Part shown: positions 1 to 12,704 of the stretch, in pieces
How the letters are laid out: the number at the start of each line of letters is the position of its first letter
Position numbering within the stretch: position 1 is the first letter of the stretch
Source: Elysia crispata
Lineage: Eukaryota > Mollusca > Gastropoda > Plakobranchidae
DNA: 64,000 nt
NCBI GenBank assembly: GCA_033675545.1
Contig: JAWDGP010004850.1
Coordinates: 109,501-173,500 of the forward strand
Reading direction: 5' to 3'
The notes under the pieces: model-generated
What the model saw: the letters and a program-made list of their open reading frames with translations, nothing else
Told to the model about the DNA's origin: nothing
Database searches by the model: none
Program-made: the position numbers and the translations under genes

Positions 1-194
1 ACAATCTTACCTTGGTGTGTGATTCAGGCTCAATACAATAGCCTCGTTATACTTTAATTTCTTAATTTTCAAATGGAAACCTTAATCACAAAATTTTGGA
101 AAAAATATAAATGAAATCAATTGAATTTAATGACTGTTTAGAGCACAAAGTTTTTTTTTGGGTTTTTTATGTTATGTATTTTTTTCTACCTCAG

Positions 195-3100
195 CAATGG
201 AATCACTATACTGGCTCCAGAAGATAAATTTGATCTAGTAGCTCCATCGTCAGATCAGAAGGTAAGAGAAGTAGCCAAATATAATCCTAACTTCTCCTAA
301 AAGCTGTTAAATATTTTTAATTATAAATGGAGGTAAAAAAACTATGATCAATAACTTTTCTTATTTCATGATTGCTCTTATATGCTTTTCTATGATGATC
401 AAAATTTTCCTAACATGTCTTATGGCTTTCCAGCTGTTCTAGTATTTTTTTTCTTATCTTTTTTTTACCAGGCCCAGTGGCTCATGGCTTTAAACTCCGC
501 CATTAGTAGAATTGTGACCAATCAGAAGTCCCTACCCAATGTCCATAGCAGTGAGGATCAGGTGACCCCTCCTCTTGTGAGGCATGCTTGCCACAAGTTT
601 GTCAAAACTGGAATTTACAAAGATGCTGTCTACCAGGGAAGCTGGCTATCTGCGAAAGTGGACGGAATGTGAGGAAGTTTTTCTTAAAATAATTGTTCAG
701 CGATCAACCGTAAGAAAAGGCGATAAATTATAAAAACTCAAATTACGTAGTTTCATTTATTTTAAAGCGATCATAGACTGCATATAAGTAAAGCTAATTT
801 TTGTTTCTTATTTGTGTAGGTTTTCTAAATCTATAAGATAGAGCAATTTGTCAGGTGATATCATTTGTCTAATTGAGTATAAGCTATCTTTAAATCTGAT
901 CAGATGCCTTTGAAGAATAAATATGATAGTGAATGTGAATAATCTTATAGATTCCTAACACTAGCCAGATGATTTTGATAGTAAATTTTCTTTTAGTTTT
1001 TTTTATAAGATTAAAGATTTCTTTTTAAAATGTTTTTCTTTTTTTTTTCACATTGCAGGGGTTTGATGAATTTTGAAGATGGGTCTGTGTATGAGGGTCA
1101 GTTTAAAAGAGGTTTGATGCACGGGTAAGAAAAAGTTCTGATTTTTTCTGTTTTGCTTTCTATATTGCTTTTTAGCAGCATTGAAGGACAAATCTTGATT
1201 TTTGCTCGGGTTTTTTGCTTTTTCTGTTTTTTGTTTGCTTTGTTTTTTAATGGGTTCAGGAATGAAAAGCCTACAGAATTTGAGCTGAAAAGAGTGGAAA
1301 CAAAAGACCTGAAAAGTCAAGTTGTATTAAGCTGTCCACATGTCCTAGCTTCATACCATCATCTCTTTGTCTTGCTGAAGGTTTAACTGCTTCATCCAAT
1401 AAATTTTTTTATTTCCTTGGGACGCTTACCATCCTCACTTATTCTCAGACCAGGGACACGTACAGTGGTCCGACCTGCAGACAAAGAAATCCAGAAGGGA
1501 AACTGGAAGGATGGTAAACTGCACGGGCTGGCAACTGTCAGGTAGCATCTCAGTTCCTTGCATCATTGTGTTTGATTAGTTTTTAGTTTTATTTTTTGTG
1601 TATGAGTTTCATGTAAAACCCAGAGGTGCCAAATTTCCTGATAAATGCAGAAAAACATTTTTTTCTAAACTTTATAGATTTTGCCTAGGTTCTGGATGAT
1701 CCTTGCTAAAAAATCCAGAATTTAACTGACAAATAATCACAACATCCCACATAAATCCAAGTCCCTAATGTACAATATAGGCCTTTTAAGTATAAAATCA
1801 TGTTATGGACTAAGCAGTGCAACTATGCAAAAGTTCTCTCACAATTCTGGAAATGTTCTTATTTCATGTACAGCATATTACTTTTAATTTCCTTTAAAAT
1901 GTTCCTCAGTAATGGTATTTTGAATAGGCCTTCTTGACCCATTTCACAAACCCGTCACTCAAAGACGAGACAGATTAGTCTAAAGCCGTCCATGAATGAC
2001 CTTAAAGTCACATATTCATATTCATTTTCATCCTCCGTCTATGTACCTTATTCATTTTACTTCCCATAGCTATTCAAATGGAGACTTGTACGAAGGCTTC
2101 TTCCAGGAAGGCCAGCGCTTTGGACATGGCTGTTACCAGAGTGGCAGACATAACCGGGCTAGCTGCACTAGTATCTACGTTGGAGAGTGGAACTTCAACA
2201 TGAGGGATGGCTTTGGAGTGCAGGATGACACACTCAAGGGTAAGGGTTTAGGTTCAAAACACTTAGCAGGTTTTAAACCCAGTCTAATCGTTCCTTGGCT
2301 TCTTCGGTTTGTAATAGAAAGGATAAACAACAGATGATTGTGTGGTTCATTGATCCAACATGACACTAGCAGGGATCATTTTGTAATATATTTCAGTCAC
2401 ATCTGTACATGTAGGAAAATTTGATGTCTCATCATTTTAGCTCTTAAATGATTTTATTTTGCACCATAGCAATCCTGATCAATAAAATTCTATTGTGAAT
2501 GATTTACGTTATATGAAATGAGTAAGAGTAAATTTAGTCAGAATCTATGTCAGAAATAAATGAGGCAGCAAAAAATGGATGAATTTTAGGCGTCACTGTT
2601 TCAGTTTTAGTGTGACCCAGAAAGGCCTTTTACTGCCTGGATAACTGGCGCACTTGCAGCATTAATCAATTTTGTGGGCTAAACCTTTGGTATGTTTTGT
2701 AAACACCAAAGAAAAAGTGTATAAGTGAAACATGCAGGGTTTAAAGATTTGTCTCACAGCAAAGGTTTTAAAATAATTTTATCGTGTTTTCCACCTTTGT
2801 GAAATTTGTAGGAGAGAAATATATGGGTATGTGGGTGGATGACCAAAGGCATGGAAATGGAGTCCTAGTCACTCTGGACGGCATGTACTTTGAAGGGAAT
2901 TTTGTACAGAACAAACTGCAGGTACAATACATTTGCCTGTTATTGAATTGCTTTGATAACGTGTTTATAAACAATATTTAACACTGCAAAACAGATCAGG
3001 GCATGAGGTTTTTTGTTGTTGTTTCACTGCAAAATATTGAGAGAAAAATCCATTATTCATTTTTAAGGCTATCTAAAACTGATTTTTGCATTGGTATTTT

Positions 3101-6100
3101 GTTTAAATTGTTTTTTTTTTTACATCCATAACTTCCATGAGCAAATTTATCAATTTCTTCTGTCTTTGACTTCACCCTTATTATTGAAATTTCCAACATA
3201 TCACTTAATTAGCAAAACTTTGATGCTGGTGCATAACAACAATTTTCCACCATAATGATCAATAAAATTTATTGTATTTCTGTCTTTTCTTGTATTTTTT
3301 ATTTTTAAACCCAGGGCTTTGGTCTGATGATTTCTGATGACAACACCATGTATGAGGGAGATTTCATGGGCACAACACATCTCTCTGGCAAGGTGAACAC
3401 CATAGTTTCTGCCTCAAACAATTTTTACCTCGAAAAAATCAACCTTACTTTTTATACTATTACAGACCTGCCATTCATTCCGATTTTTTAATGAAATTTG
3501 GTCGTTTTTTCCGATTTTCCGAATATTAAGGAAAAATTCCATCTTTTTTTCTAACTTAATTTTTGCTCCCAAGATAAAAAAAATTTCAATTTTTATTTCT
3601 ACAAGATAGACAGACTGTGACAGACAGCCTGTGCGAAAACGATAAATGTGGACGGTATAGTTATACTGCATATCAATATTGTTTTTTTTCATCATATTAT
3701 CAAATGCGGTATTGAAATTAGTTATAACATTTTAGTTGTATCTATGCCTAATATTGATTCTGCGGGGTTGTTTTCTTATCGCTTATTCGTCTGCATTTTA
3801 CCATCTTTCCATCTTCACATCCCGAGAAACCTCAAACCAGATCTAGATCTAAATCTAGATTTAGATCTTGTAATAAGATTTCTCGTTTGGAGTCATTATT
3901 CCAATGCAAGCTTTTCAATCTGCACAAAATCTGTGATTTTGATCATTTTATCTAATGTAGATCTAGGTAACATCTAAATCACGCTGAACTAGTCTCATGG
4001 TCACAACGTAATTTTTATAGTTAAATTGACCTGTTTCTCAGTTAAGGGAGTGAACAATAATCCGTTTTGATAATAGAGTGGATTAGGCTTTTGAGATTAT
4101 TTATTTAAAGTAAAATAGTACAAATTTCCAGCAAGTTGTCAATTTGTTCCTCATAAAATATATAGCTAAGTTTTCAACACCTGGCTCTAACAAAATTTGT
4201 AAGATCGTCAATATAGTCCAAGGCCAATAATTATGTGCTAAATATCTAGAATCAGATCTGTCATTCTTTTTATTTTTAAACTTTCGGTACGGAGTACTCC
4301 TGTTCATGCAAATATAAATCTTTTGAAGTTGTGTTGTACACTTTCTGCACTAACTGGGTTGGCATCTCTGCTCTTTTCAAATTCATCAAATGGTGCATAA
4401 TGCTAATGCCATTCAAATTGAGCCTCTTAAAAGTATTGTAAAGCATAAAGTACTTGATTTAAACTGAAAGAGATATGGAATATTTAAAGAATTACAAGCT
4501 AAGAAACCTTTTTTTATCAGATTTCAGACAGAGCTATACTAATGAATGCATTCATCAACTACATATGGGTATTGTAATGTATGCTGCGTAGATGTAAAAG
4601 GCAAAATGAAGCTATCATTCAGATTTTTTTGGGCAGATTCAGATTTTTTGACAGAATCATTCAGATTTTCTTTTTCTGAGGAGTGGCAGGTCTTCTAGTA
4701 ATACCAACGCCATTGTACCATTAAAATACTACTACTATTATTGTTGCAGCTACTACTTCTATTACTCCTACTACTGCTGCTGCTGCCACTTATACTATTT
4801 CCAGCACCACTTTTTTGCTCTTAACAAAATCATTTATTTCTGCAGATGGAGTTGAAATAAAGAGCCCAAACTCATTTTATTTGACAAGAGGATAGGTCTT
4901 CTTCATTGTGCAATTTTATTATCTGTTCTAGGGCACTCTCACCCTCCCTACAGGAGATAAGATGGAGGGAACATTCAATGGTTCACTTAACACAGGTCTC
5001 AAAATTAACGGAACATTCCACAAGTCTGTAAGCTCTCCGGATAGTGACCGCAGGCACAATCAGCACACAAGTACCAAGTCCAAGTATGACGTAAAAGAAT
5101 GTGTTTTCCAATTTGGCAGGGAATTGATAAAGAAATGAAGCTCATTATCTCACCATGTTGAATGAGTTTCAGAAAATAATTTGTGTCAGAATTAGTAAAA
5201 AATAATTTTTTTTAAAATGTTAGAATTTGTAAGACATTGCAATTATTTTACAGCATGAGTTTTTTTTTTCAGTCTGTTTTTCATTTCGTTTCTCATTAAT
5301 TGGTCAAGAACTTGAATTTTGTGAGACTGATGTATTTTGACAGTCTATCCTCATCTTTTCCTTTTAAAATTGTCAGTAAATTACTGGCCAAACTAATATT
5401 TGAATACATGTTAAACGTGACTTGGCTAAATCAAGAAAAATTCTTAAGAAAATTTAGCATATAAATGTTTCTGCAGGTGCCAAAAGAATTTCTTCTTGAA
5501 GAATTTAGATTGTGCAATAATAAGAGGAAAAAAATGCATTTTTTTTTTACAAAATTGGTTCTATCGAATGTAATTTAAGCAGTTTAAAAAAAAGAATATT
5601 TTTAAGCTGAGCCTTCACTTGAGTTATTCGTTTTTATACTCATTTTTGCTTTTGAAAATGTAACTTTTTCCAAGATTAAATCAACTGTGATCATTCCAAC
5701 TTTTTATTGATGACATCACAGATATTTTGGCCGCCTGTGTGTTTCGGCAGACAACAAGTGGACCGACATTTTCTCACACACAGCTGCTGCACTTGGTCAG
5801 AACCAAATCAAAGGACAGAGTAGCAATATGACCGAGAAAGCCTGGGAAATAGTGGCGATCACTGTGTCAGCAGGGCGCAAGGCCCTCAAATCTGACTCCA
5901 CATTGTGAGTTTTCATTTTTTTTTAAATTGATTAGTTTTATTACCCCCAAGTTTCCCAAAAGAATTTTATACTTAAACAACAGCTTTCCATCAAGCCAAG
6001 GTTAGGGCTGTTTAGATGGGATGTAACCCCACCACCAGAAGTTGCAGCAAGGCATCGAACCAATGTTACATTGATTGTCAGTCCAAGACTCTGCCAACTG

Positions 6101-7592
6101 AGCTATCTGAAGTTGTTTGATAAAAAAAAAACCTGAAATCCCAAGTGCTACCCACTCATCCATAGATGATATCCTAATCCTCACTCTTGCAAAATGTGTT
6201 GATATATTTTTTGCTAATTTGTTTTTGCAAAATGTGTTGATACATTTTTTTTCTAATTTGTCCTTGCAAAATTCGTTGATACATTTTGTCCTAATTTATT
6301 CTTGCAAAATGTGTTGATACATTTTTTTCTAATTTATTCTTGCAAAATGTGTTGATACATTTTTTTCTAATTTATTCTTGCAAAATGTGTTAATACATTT
6401 TTTTCTAATTTATTCTTGCAAAATGTGTTGATACATTTTTTTCTAATTTATTCTTACAAAATGTGTTGATACACCTTTTTCTAATGCATTCTTGCAAAAT
6501 ATGTCAATGCATGTTTTTCTGATCTATCCTTACAAAATGTGTTAAACATGTTTTTCTGATGTATTCTTTCAAAATGTGTTGATGCAAGTTTTTCTGATGT
6601 AGCTGTGATTCTTTAAAGCTTTAAATCCTACAATTGCAATTATTAGACCTCAAAACGGATTGCTGCAGCATTATATATGCTGTTTGCTAAATTAGTACCT
6701 GATACTCCTTATGTTTACATTGAGCTGACCTCAATTGCAAATATTGATTTAATTCATTAATTTTATCTAGCATATCTTTGGTCTCAGAGAAATTTAAGTA
6801 ATTTTTGTTTCCTTTGTAAGAGTCTCATATGTTACCCTTTGCTTCATTCATGTAAAGATTTAAACAATCAATTGAATCTTGATTTTCATACACATAAAGC
6901 TAATCTTTGTTATCAATAGGAGGAAGTGTACAAGTTGCAATTGCAAAGAGGTCATTTTTGGATAAAATTAAGTGTTTAAAATTTATATATACTCTGAATC
7001 ATTTGCTGTTCTTTCTTTTGAAAGTATGTGATAATTGGGAAGGCAAGGCGAAGAAGCTAAACTTAGACTTAGGTTTTGTTATTTCCCAAACTTTTGAAAA
7101 CTCGGAGTAAACAAAAATTTGAATGAACTAAAGCAAAAACAAAACAAAAAAAAAATTAATGTCAGTTCACATTTTACCCTATCAAACATAAAGGATACAG
7201 TAACTATTTTTTTCGGGGCAAAATTCTATTTCATTATCTTTTCCAGGCATTTTAATTGTAGCTACTACTGATTTGTGAAAAAAAAATGCATCTGGATGGA
7301 CATGGAAACTGAAATGTATATTTAATGTACATTTGAGTTGATAATGCCTGATTATGGCTGTTGTCCCCTCAGATCGGCCAGCAAGGCCAAGGCTCAGCTT
7401 GCTTTACTGGACAGCCTGGAGAAGATTCCGGCTTGCAGAACAGGCAAGCTACACAAAGAGGCTGTGGAGGAAATAGCTGCTTACCTCACTAAGGTCTGTC
7501 TATGCGTCTCATTCTTTGTCTCTCTTTATGTGAAGTTATATGTGTGTGTGTCTCTCTTTCCCCCCCTTCTCTCTCACTTTTTCTCTCTCTCT

Positions 7593-7666
<74 letters not shown>

Positions 7667-10600
7667 TAATACATCTACACCATATATATATATATATATA
7701 TATGTATATATGCACCTATGTCTCTAGACCTTTCTTCTATCTTTAGTTACGCCTCTTCCATATTTTTTCTGTCTTACTTCTAAAGCTGCATTTCCACACT
7801 CTTTTACTTTATATTTCCTTCGGTTGAAGTTAGAAGAAAACAAGTTTGAATCTTGCTTACAATAGTTTTGACTGTCTTTTATTTCTACTTGAGGATAACT
7901 TTTTAAAGATTTATAGCATATGCACCTGGCTAGCTTCCTTTGCTCAGACTAGCTTTATTTTCAAGCCATTCTCTTGGGAAAAAAAATACTTTCTCATGCT
8001 TCTGCAAAAATTGCACTGAATCTTTTCATAGTTCATTAAGTTGGTGATTTTCAAAAGTATTATTTCTTGCAGGCATTCGACGCAGTGCAGCACCCCTTGG
8101 GCCAACTAATGGAGTTTGTGGGTGAAGTTTTTAGAGCCTCATATATTGGCGTTGGTGCCCATCCCAGGCTTCTTCCTCATGCGGTGCTGGAAGCCAGGTC
8201 CTATGTGAAGCGTATCTACACGATAGTGCGGTGAGCAAATCAAATGTAAAAATCGGGGTGTATTTTAAGCTTAGATAGGTAGTTTCACTGCACTTACTTA
8301 AGCTGTTTAACCTGATCCTGAATTTTGAGTGACTGTCTCTATTCATACATAGTTCGATAGTGCAATTTGCTGAAAAATATAATTTGCCGTTATGTTTTTA
8401 AAATCTCAATTTTTTTTGCTGTTACCTCTTTAAACACTCCTCTCATGAAATTTTTATATCCCTTTTTTTTTGGTGTGTGAATGTGTGTGGACAATCTGCC
8501 AAAATCAGCCCCCTCAAGGGAAGTAATTATCCTTTCTTTAACCTCATTTGCAAGTTAAGCCTGGAAAAAATTGTCTACATAGGCTCTCTCTCTTAAGAAA
8601 GTCATCAAGTTAAAAATGCAAGTTGCACCATGACAAATGGAAAGCATTATGCAACAATTCAGAGCTAGTATTGTATTAGACACATGTGGCTGACAGATAC
8701 CCCTCCACTTTAAATGAGAAGATCATCATAAATTTATCATTTCACAACACACTTTGCACTGTCCAAAGCAAAGAAAAAAAATAAAGCTCTATGAAATATA
8801 ATACAGTATGAAACATAATTGGTTTTTGATTTGTTCCTTTTTATCAGAAAAATAAAATGGTGTTAGCATGGATAACAGAGATCTATCTGCAGGGGATGGC
8901 GTTATCCAAGTTGCAGCAGCAAGTTATTCAGATATCATAGATGCAAGTGATAGATTTTACTGAATTATTGATAGTCTTGATGGGTTTTGTGTACATGATT
9001 GCCAACATTTGAATTGTTCTTGGCTGAGCATAATACGATATTTCATTCTCTGTTTTTAATTTTTTTTTACATGCAGATTTTTATTCCCTGCACTGCCTGC
9101 TGATGGTGGACCAAAGTGTATATACCCAGAGGAGCCAACAGCAGCGAAAGAAGGGAGTGAGGAGATCTCTGGATCTCAACCGGGGAGCTCTCCACTGATG
9201 GGCCATCAAGATTTGGATGCAGATGATCCTAACATGTATGTCCTGGTTTCGTAGGGTTTGAATAATGTTCCTTCAAAACTGAGCTAATGTGATCAAGCAT
9301 TCTTGATGCAATGAACATAAGTGTCATAAAAACACTTCAATTTTTTGTACATGATCTCGTTTCTGAAGCCTATCTGCCTTTTTTTATACCTCAGGTCGGT
9401 GCTGACATCTGCTGGTCTTATCTACCCAATCCTGCTACCCAAGATTTATCCTCCCCTGTTTGACCTGTATGCTCTTTACAATGAGCGAGCAGACGACATG
9501 TACTGGGAAAGGGTGACAAAACTGAATAGGCAAAGCGACATGGGCCTCATGGCTTACCTTGGAGTGGAGCAGTGAGTTTTTAGTTGATGTAAATAACTTG
9601 CAAATATTTTGGAGCTTGTGTTCTTCGGATTCTGTGTATATATATATACATATGAAATGCAGTTTAGATACTAAGATGATTCTATTTGCACATGTTAAGA
9701 TTTGAAAATCTTAAACAACATATTTTTTAACCTTGCAGATGGCAAGGATTGCATGAAAATGCCTTAACCCTGCATCATGTTTTCAACTGAATTTTTTTTT
9801 AGTCATTAAAGTTAAAAAGAAAAAAAAAGATTAATATTGGTATTAATATCTCATCAAGTCTGGTCAGAAGACAAAGAACTTCAGTTTAAATAAAGACAAT
9901 TTTATGGAATGAATGATTGGCTGCGAATTATTTGTCTATTTTGTTATGAACTTTCTCAGGCGTTTTTGGCTGATGGAGGACATGCTGAAGCAAGGTTCCT
10001 CTCAGGTAATCACTATGTCTACAAAATAAATGTCTCTGGTGTGAGATTTTCATCTTTTCTAAAAATGAAAAATGCACTTGTTCAAATTAAATTATTTTGA
10101 GACCAAGCAAGTTGAATTTCAAATATCATAAAACCGTTTTCTCCTTATTAAAGACATGTATTATAGGTCTGCGGAAGAAGATTCTTATAGATACTTGTTT
10201 TAAAGTTAGGAGGAATTCAAGTTTTTAAAGTCATTTTTGTAGTGATAACAAACAGCTATATCTACAGGCTCATTGCTCACAGACATTATCCCAAAAACTC
10301 TTAATGAGCAATGAAGAATTTGCGCACAATTTATTTTATTAAATTAATGACTCTAGTGAACTCAGAAAAAAAAGTAAAATTTTTTGTTCATGATTTTCTT
10401 TTTTTTTTTCTTTTGGAAGACTGGATTTGAAAGAAAGATTTGGTGATGCTCTGAAAAAAGTAGTTACAAAGACTTCAGCAATATCTAAACTTGTCTCTCA
10501 ACTTTTCAATAAACTTTTCACAAATTGTAGCTAACTATTGTTGTTTTTTTTTCTCTCCAACAGAAACTTTCCACTGTAAAAGATGTGTGTTACGCGGAGG

Positions 10601-12704
10601 CTGTTGATACTTTGCAGCAGTTAAGGTTTGTGCAGAGATGGGCAAAGATGAGAATACACTAGGTAGTTTGATGAAAAGGAAGGAGAAAATGGCTGAAACA
10701 GATGTTTCAATAGTCAGTTAAGGGAAACATCATTAATAAAGAAAAGTTTAACCCATCTTTATAGATGTGTATTATTTGAAAAACTCCTCCATTTTTTGTT
10801 GATTTTTATTTTAACAACTTTGTTCAGTATGATGTCCTTTTCAACTTGATGCCATAGTACTATTCTTAATAGAGAACAATTAGTTTTGTATATATTTCTT
10901 TTTATTTTTTATTTGAGTTGTTTTGAAATGTATTATTATAAAAATAGTTATTGTGATCATGGACTTTTTGATTTGGTAAAGCATTTTGCAAAATGCCATT
11001 GGCTTGATGACAAAGCACTATTTGTTTCTATAAGTTTTCGTAGCTAAACATTCTTTCTGCATTTTGGGGGGTGAATATGCAATTTTCCATAAAATTTTCC
11101 AATTTCAAATGTAAAATTGCAATGCTGCAATGTCTCTTCAAGCTTGAAAAAAAAAAGTAAAAAAATTGAAACAAATATTCTTGACACTTGAAAATAGTAA
11201 TATTAAAGTGTTATTATTTAATAGCTGTGAAAGAAGTCAAAGGCATTGTGCAATGAGGGCAAAAAAAGTTACAATATCTATTGTCTTGGGACCTTTACAT
11301 AAAAATATGTATCCGAGAAATGCTAAATTAAAAAAACTGTTTTTCCTCATTAAAAAATGATTGATTTAAAATCATAGTTAAGTTTTAACGCAGGTTAATA
11401 TTTTCTAATTTAATTTTTTTAAGCATTAAAGATTTTAATTCATGTGGATAAACAAGGAATGGTGTATTGATATTTTTTGTTAATTTTTTGTTGCTGATAA
11501 CTTTGGAAAAATTCTTGTTTTTAGTAGAGCATGACATTTAGGTAAATTTTAAAAGTTGTGTGAAGAAAATAGTATATCACTGTCATAGTTTTGTTACTTA
11601 AAATTCTATACCATCATACTTTTCTTCTTTTTCAGCACTGCATTCAGCCCAATAGAAAAATTGAAAGTGATTGAGCAGACTTTTAATGAAATCACTAAAG
11701 TAAGTTGTGGGTTACATTCTCTATCTTTTGCTGGCATTTGTTTCCCTGCTGTCATTTTTTTCTTGTTTTTGAGGGGGGGTTTTCCTTCAACTTTCATTCT
11801 ATTTTGGTGTAAAAATGACTGCAGAGCAATCATAGAAGATTATTTAAGCATTTCTTTCATTAACGCAACTGTAACAGAATAAAAAATTTAAATAAATTTA
11901 TTTAAAAAAAGGATCAAATTTATATTCATGCTTATGTATAACTTTATTTACCTATGATGTAAACCAGATGGTGAGCGAGCGGCTTGCAGGAGATGTAATG
12001 TGGTGCATGGACGACCTCTTCCCAATCTTCCAGTTTGTTGTGGTGCGTGCTAAGCTGCAGCACCTGGGTGCTGAGATCCATCTCGTGGAGGATCTGATGG
12101 AAGCTCACCTGGAGCTCGGGGAGTTTGGCATCATGCTCACTACACTCAAGGTTAGTAGCAGTGAATGCAATCATCTTTGTGATTAACTTGCCATTTTGCT
12201 AGTATATGGGACATGTTTGAAGGCACTGTATACAGCAAGACTGCCTTAAATAAAAATGTGCAGGTTTTTTTTTCCTGTCCTTACTTTTACTTTATTCACG
12301 TACCCATTTCATGTCTACATTTACCTGTCTTCAACTGTGTGTATTGGCTTTTAGATGAATGCCCAAAACATTTTTCAATGGGTGTTCTGTTTAAAGCACT
12401 CAGGGAAACCCCTGAATGAGAAACAGCTCCCTTTCCTGTGGGTGAAGATGTTGATACCATTCTCAAAAAAAGAGTATTTTTCTGATTATTATTCTAAGAC
12501 CAAACAATCTTCAGCGTATGATCTTGTACATGTTTTAATTTTTTTTTTGCATTTTCTACTTAACCCATACATAGCCATAAACACTTCATTTTAAGTGATA
12601 TATGGTATCATTTCACACCTGACCAAAAGTCTTATCAAGTTTTTCATTATCTTTTGCAGGCATGCTATTTTCAGATACAAAATGAGAAAATGCCTCATCA
12701 CTGA
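195..12704 (+). CDS. ALS2: ALS2 (alsin), C-terminal 709 residues, 18 exons, 5' part outside window
   Basis: Alsin is a cytosolic and endosomal guanine-nucleotide exchange factor: its VPS9 domain activates Rab5, and the protein also works with Rac1 in endosome fusion and macropinocytosis. Coding exons: 195-261, 472-668, 1059-1124, 1449-1541, 2070-2239, 2812-2921, 3315-3392, 4932-5083, 5722-5904, 7373-7493, 8073-8230, 9077-9235, 9395-9571, 9960-10005, 10564-10625, 11636-11699, 11968-12150, 12660-12704. All have AG/GT borders and consistent phases; base 195 completes a codon, after which there are 709 sense codons and a TGA at 12702-12704. The order of parts matches human alsin from the PH-like end onward: linker ([15 protein letters not shown]), MORN repeats, helical linker, VPS9, and a final [10 protein letters not shown] close to human ACYYQIQREK. 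The RCC1-like and DH regions must lie before base 1. No frame breaks were seen. Identification is by remembered human sequence, not by a search. Confidence 0.97.
472..5083 (+). CDS. ALS2: ALS2 MORN-repeat block (exons 472-668 to 4932-5083)
   Basis: This part of the alsin gene encodes eight or nine MORN motifs with the usual Y-x-G-x-W/F core. Examples are YQGSW (exon 472-668), YEGQF (1059-1124), QKGNW (1449-1541), YEGFF and YVGEW (2070-2239), YMGMW and FEGNF (2812-2921), YEGDF (3315-3392) and MEGTF (4932-5083). MORN repeats form beta-hairpin arrays; in alsin they support self-association and membrane targeting together with VPS9. Human alsin is annotated with eight. The motif at exon 1449-1541 is the most degenerate. 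The exon at 4932-5083 ends two bases into a codon, with donor GTATGA. I chose that donor because it joins in frame to exon 5722-5904 and restores the human-like KYFGRL stretch. Confidence 0.93.
3463..4695. mobile_element. candidate old hAT-like non-autonomous element
   Basis: The ends form an imperfect inverted repeat: AGACCTGCCA is shared between the left end (about 3464) and the reverse complement of the right end (about 4694), with partial matching beyond it. The flanking 8-mers TACTATTA (3455-3462) and TAGTAATA (4696-4703) agree at 6 of 8 positions, as an aged 8-bp target duplication would. Subterminal CGATTTT/CAGATTTT motifs occur near both ends. The interior is AT-rich with no transposase-like frame. 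It lies in the ALS2 intron between exons 3315-3392 and 4932-5083. The hAT assignment rests on the 8-bp spacing only. Confidence 0.4.
3845..3868. repeat. 24-bp perfect palindrome built of CTAGAT/ATCTAG steps
   Basis: The 24 bases from 3845 to 3868 read the same on both strands, with an AGATCT at each end and CTAG at the centre. It lies inside the candidate transposable element of this intron and may be a hairpin of that element. No function is implied. Confidence 0.8.
4727..4792. repeat. mixed trinucleotide microsatellite (CTA/CTG-like)
   Basis: Runs of ACT, ATT, CTA and CTG triplets follow each other for about 65 bases in an ALS2 intron. It is an impure simple repeat just after the right end of the candidate hAT-like element. 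Confidence 0.75.
5995..6125 (-). mobile_element. tRNA-derived SINE fragment, minus strand
   Basis: Read on the minus strand from about 6118, the sequence carries a perfect RNA polymerase III box A (TAGCTCAGTTGG) and, about 35 bases on, a near-perfect box B (GGTTCGATGCC). The spacing is that of a tRNA. It continues into a non-tRNA body (GGGGTTACATCCC). The anticodon stem is poorly paired, so this is a SINE head or tRNA relic rather than a working tRNA. It sits in the ALS2 intron before exon 7373-7493, directly upstream of a 38-bp minisatellite. Confidence 0.65.
6187..6605. repeat. 38-bp minisatellite, about 11 copies
   Basis: The unit TTGCAAAATGTGTTGATACA followed by a T-rich half recurs at 6187, 6225, 6264, 6302, 6340, 6378, 6416 and onward, with a period of 38-39 bases. 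Middle copies are almost identical; copies after about 6480 are more diverged. It is intronic in ALS2. The short open frames over it are by-products of the repeat. Confidence 0.92.
7373..12704 (+). CDS. ALS2: ALS2 linker plus VPS9 domain (exons 7373-7493 to 12660-12704)
   Basis: These ten exons encode the helical lead-in and the VPS9 domain, the catalytic Rab5-GEF module. Recognisable blocks are [24 protein letters not shown] (written here in parts: [17 protein letters not shown]), [41 protein letters not shown] and [17 protein letters not shown] followed by HLVEDLM. Each has a near-identical counterpart at the same place in human alsin. The exon at 9077-9235 carries a Ser/Glu/Pro-rich loop that differs in sequence from human. 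The exon 11968-12150 encodes the most conserved VPS9 helix set. The last exon holds only 14 codons and the stop. Confidence 0.94.
7567..7660. repeat. CT microsatellite in ALS2 intron
   Basis: A nearly pure (CT)n run of about 90 bases begins some 75 bases after the donor of ALS2 exon 7373-7493, followed by a T run and a short TA repeat near 7685-7702. Ser/Leu-rich frames here are not genes. Confidence 0.95.

Noticed and set aside
5995-6125. A functional tRNA gene
   Set aside because: Box A and box B are good but the anticodon stem and acceptor pairing are poor and a non-tRNA body follows, so a SINE is more likely.
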